Of a stretch of DNA of 14,691 bases, positions 13,968 to 14,691 are shown in pieces; position 1 is the first letter of the stretch; each line of letters begins with the position of its first letter. Position numbers and translations under genes: made by a program. The stretch lies in the NCBI GenBank assembly GCA_028705545.1, contig JAQWDG010000023.1, positions 1 through 14,691 on the forward strand, written 5' to 3'. The DNA is from Methanoregula sp. (GTDB lineage Archaea > Halobacteriota > Methanomicrobia > Methanomicrobiales > Methanospirillaceae). Below the pieces are notes generated by a model. That model saw only the letters and a program-made list of their open reading frames with translations. It had not been told where the DNA came from and did no database searches.

Positions 13968-14691
13968 CAGGCTTCCTGAGGGAGCGCATCAATAACCCGC
14001 TTCCCGTACATGCCCTTGGGGACAAGGATCTCGAACCGGACGCCACATCCCTCTGTCCCGGTCTCGCGGATCTGCATACGGCTGTTTGCGAGGATCTCCC
14101 GGCTTAAGTACAGCCCGAGGCCGGTGTTGTGGAAAAATTCGCGCCGGAAGATCTTTTCTTTCACGCCATCGGGGATGCCCACGCCGTTGTCCTCGTACAC
14201 GATAACAAGACCATCGCCGGTTTCCTGTGACGAGATCCGCACAGCCGTGACCTTTTGGCCATGGCGCAGGGAGTTATCGATGAGATTATAGAAAACCTTC
14301 CCGATAAGGGGATCGGCGCAGACCCAGAGATCGTTTAAGGCGCAGTCGACCCGGACCCCGGGATGATCGAGGCCCGCTACAGCTTTTGCAACAACTGTAT
14401 CGAGGTTCTGCCACCGGGGCTCCGCGCACCCGATCTCCTGGTAGTCCCGCGTAAAGAGGATCTGGGCCTGGATCGTCTCGGCAGCGGACATCGCCTTGGC
14501 AAGGGCGGATTTTACGGCAGGGTTCGGGCTGAGTTCAAGGGAATACTGAAGGTACCCGAAGATTCCGGTCAGCTGGTTGATGATATCGTGCCGGGTGATG
14601 GAGTTCATGATCCCGAGATTTTTGAGCGCCCCGCGGAGCGCCTGCTCTGCCATCTTCTGGCCGGTAACATCCCTGCCCACCGACTGGTACT
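13967..14691 (-). CDS. Sensor histidine kinase, C-terminal part; N-terminus outside the window
   Basis: Part of a two-component-type sensor kinase; 240 residues are visible from the right edge (first whole codon at 14689) to the TGA at 13967. The visible part opens with YQSVGRDVTGQK, the typical end of a PAS/PAC sensor domain. It continues with a dimerisation and phosphoacceptor helix SITRHDIINQLTG (H34 of the visible part is the probable phosphorylated His), then a HATPase_c domain with the N-box NLIDNSLRHG, the G1-box DNGVGIP (167-173) and the G2-like HNTGLGLYLSREI. The Asp and Asn after the His (HDIINQ) resemble the HWE/PAS-linked kinases common in Methanomicrobiales. No receiver domain is seen. 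It converges with sepS. Its own start and signal domain lie to the right of the window. Confidence 0.9.
   Translation of the reverse strand, partial: YQSVGRDVTGQKMAEQALRGALKNLGIMNSITRHDIINQLTGIFGYLQYSLELSPNPAVKSALAKAMSAAETIQAQILFTRDYQEIGCAEPRWQNLDTVVAKAVAGLDHPGVRVDCALNDLWVCADPLIGKVFYNLIDNSLRHGQKVTAVRISSQETGDGLVIVYEDNGVGIPDGVKEKIFRREFFHNTGLGLYLSREILANSRMQIRETGTEGCGVRFEILVPKGMYGKRVIDALPQEA

Overview
The window reads as chromosomal DNA of a GC-rich methanogenic archaeon, most likely of the order Methanomicrobiales (Methanoregula-like; the genus is inference). The archaeal assignment is firm. Elongation factor 2, S7, S12 and the release factor are archaeal types. Starts are preceded by archaeal TATA boxes, some so close that the transcripts should be leaderless, and termination looks like oligo-T tracts. 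A complete O-phosphoseryl-tRNA synthetase (SepRS) narrows it to methanogens and close relatives. I see no insertion sequence, integrase, CRISPR array, tRNA or rRNA; this is mostly conserved core genome.

Layout. (1) 1-1545, minus strand: an M20-family metallopeptidase cut by the left edge, preceded by a complete voltage-gated potassium channel. (2) 1546-1983: an accessory-looking gap with a possible 48-residue protein of unknown function, a strong 45-bp imperfect inverted repeat, and a multi-tract oligo-T terminator for the next operon. (3) 1984-5249, minus strand: rps12-rps7-EF-2, the translational part of the archaeal str operon, without EF-1alpha and S10 behind it. (4) 5250-5418: a divergent promoter region. 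(5) 5419-8499, plus strand: queD-queE-queC, which make preQ0 for archaeosine in tRNA, coupled by ATGA overlaps to a Nudix hydrolase and a secreted lipoprotein alpha/beta hydrolase. (6) 8539-13958, plus strand: prf1-argS-taw1-sepS, a tight operon of a release factor, two aminoacyl-tRNA synthetases and the wyosine radical SAM enzyme. (7) 13967-14691, minus strand: the C-terminal part of a sensor histidine kinase cut by the right edge, convergent with sepS across 8 nt.

About three quarters of the window serves translation: ribosomal proteins and translocase, preQ0 for G15 of tRNA, demethylwyosine at G37 of tRNA-Phe, arginyl- and phosphoseryl-tRNA synthesis, and termination. No wholly new system is evident. 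The parts most worth a second look are the Nudix and lipoprotein hydrolase joined to the preQ0 operon, the small ORF with its hairpin at 1626-1869, and the make-up of the prf1-argS-taw1-sepS operon.
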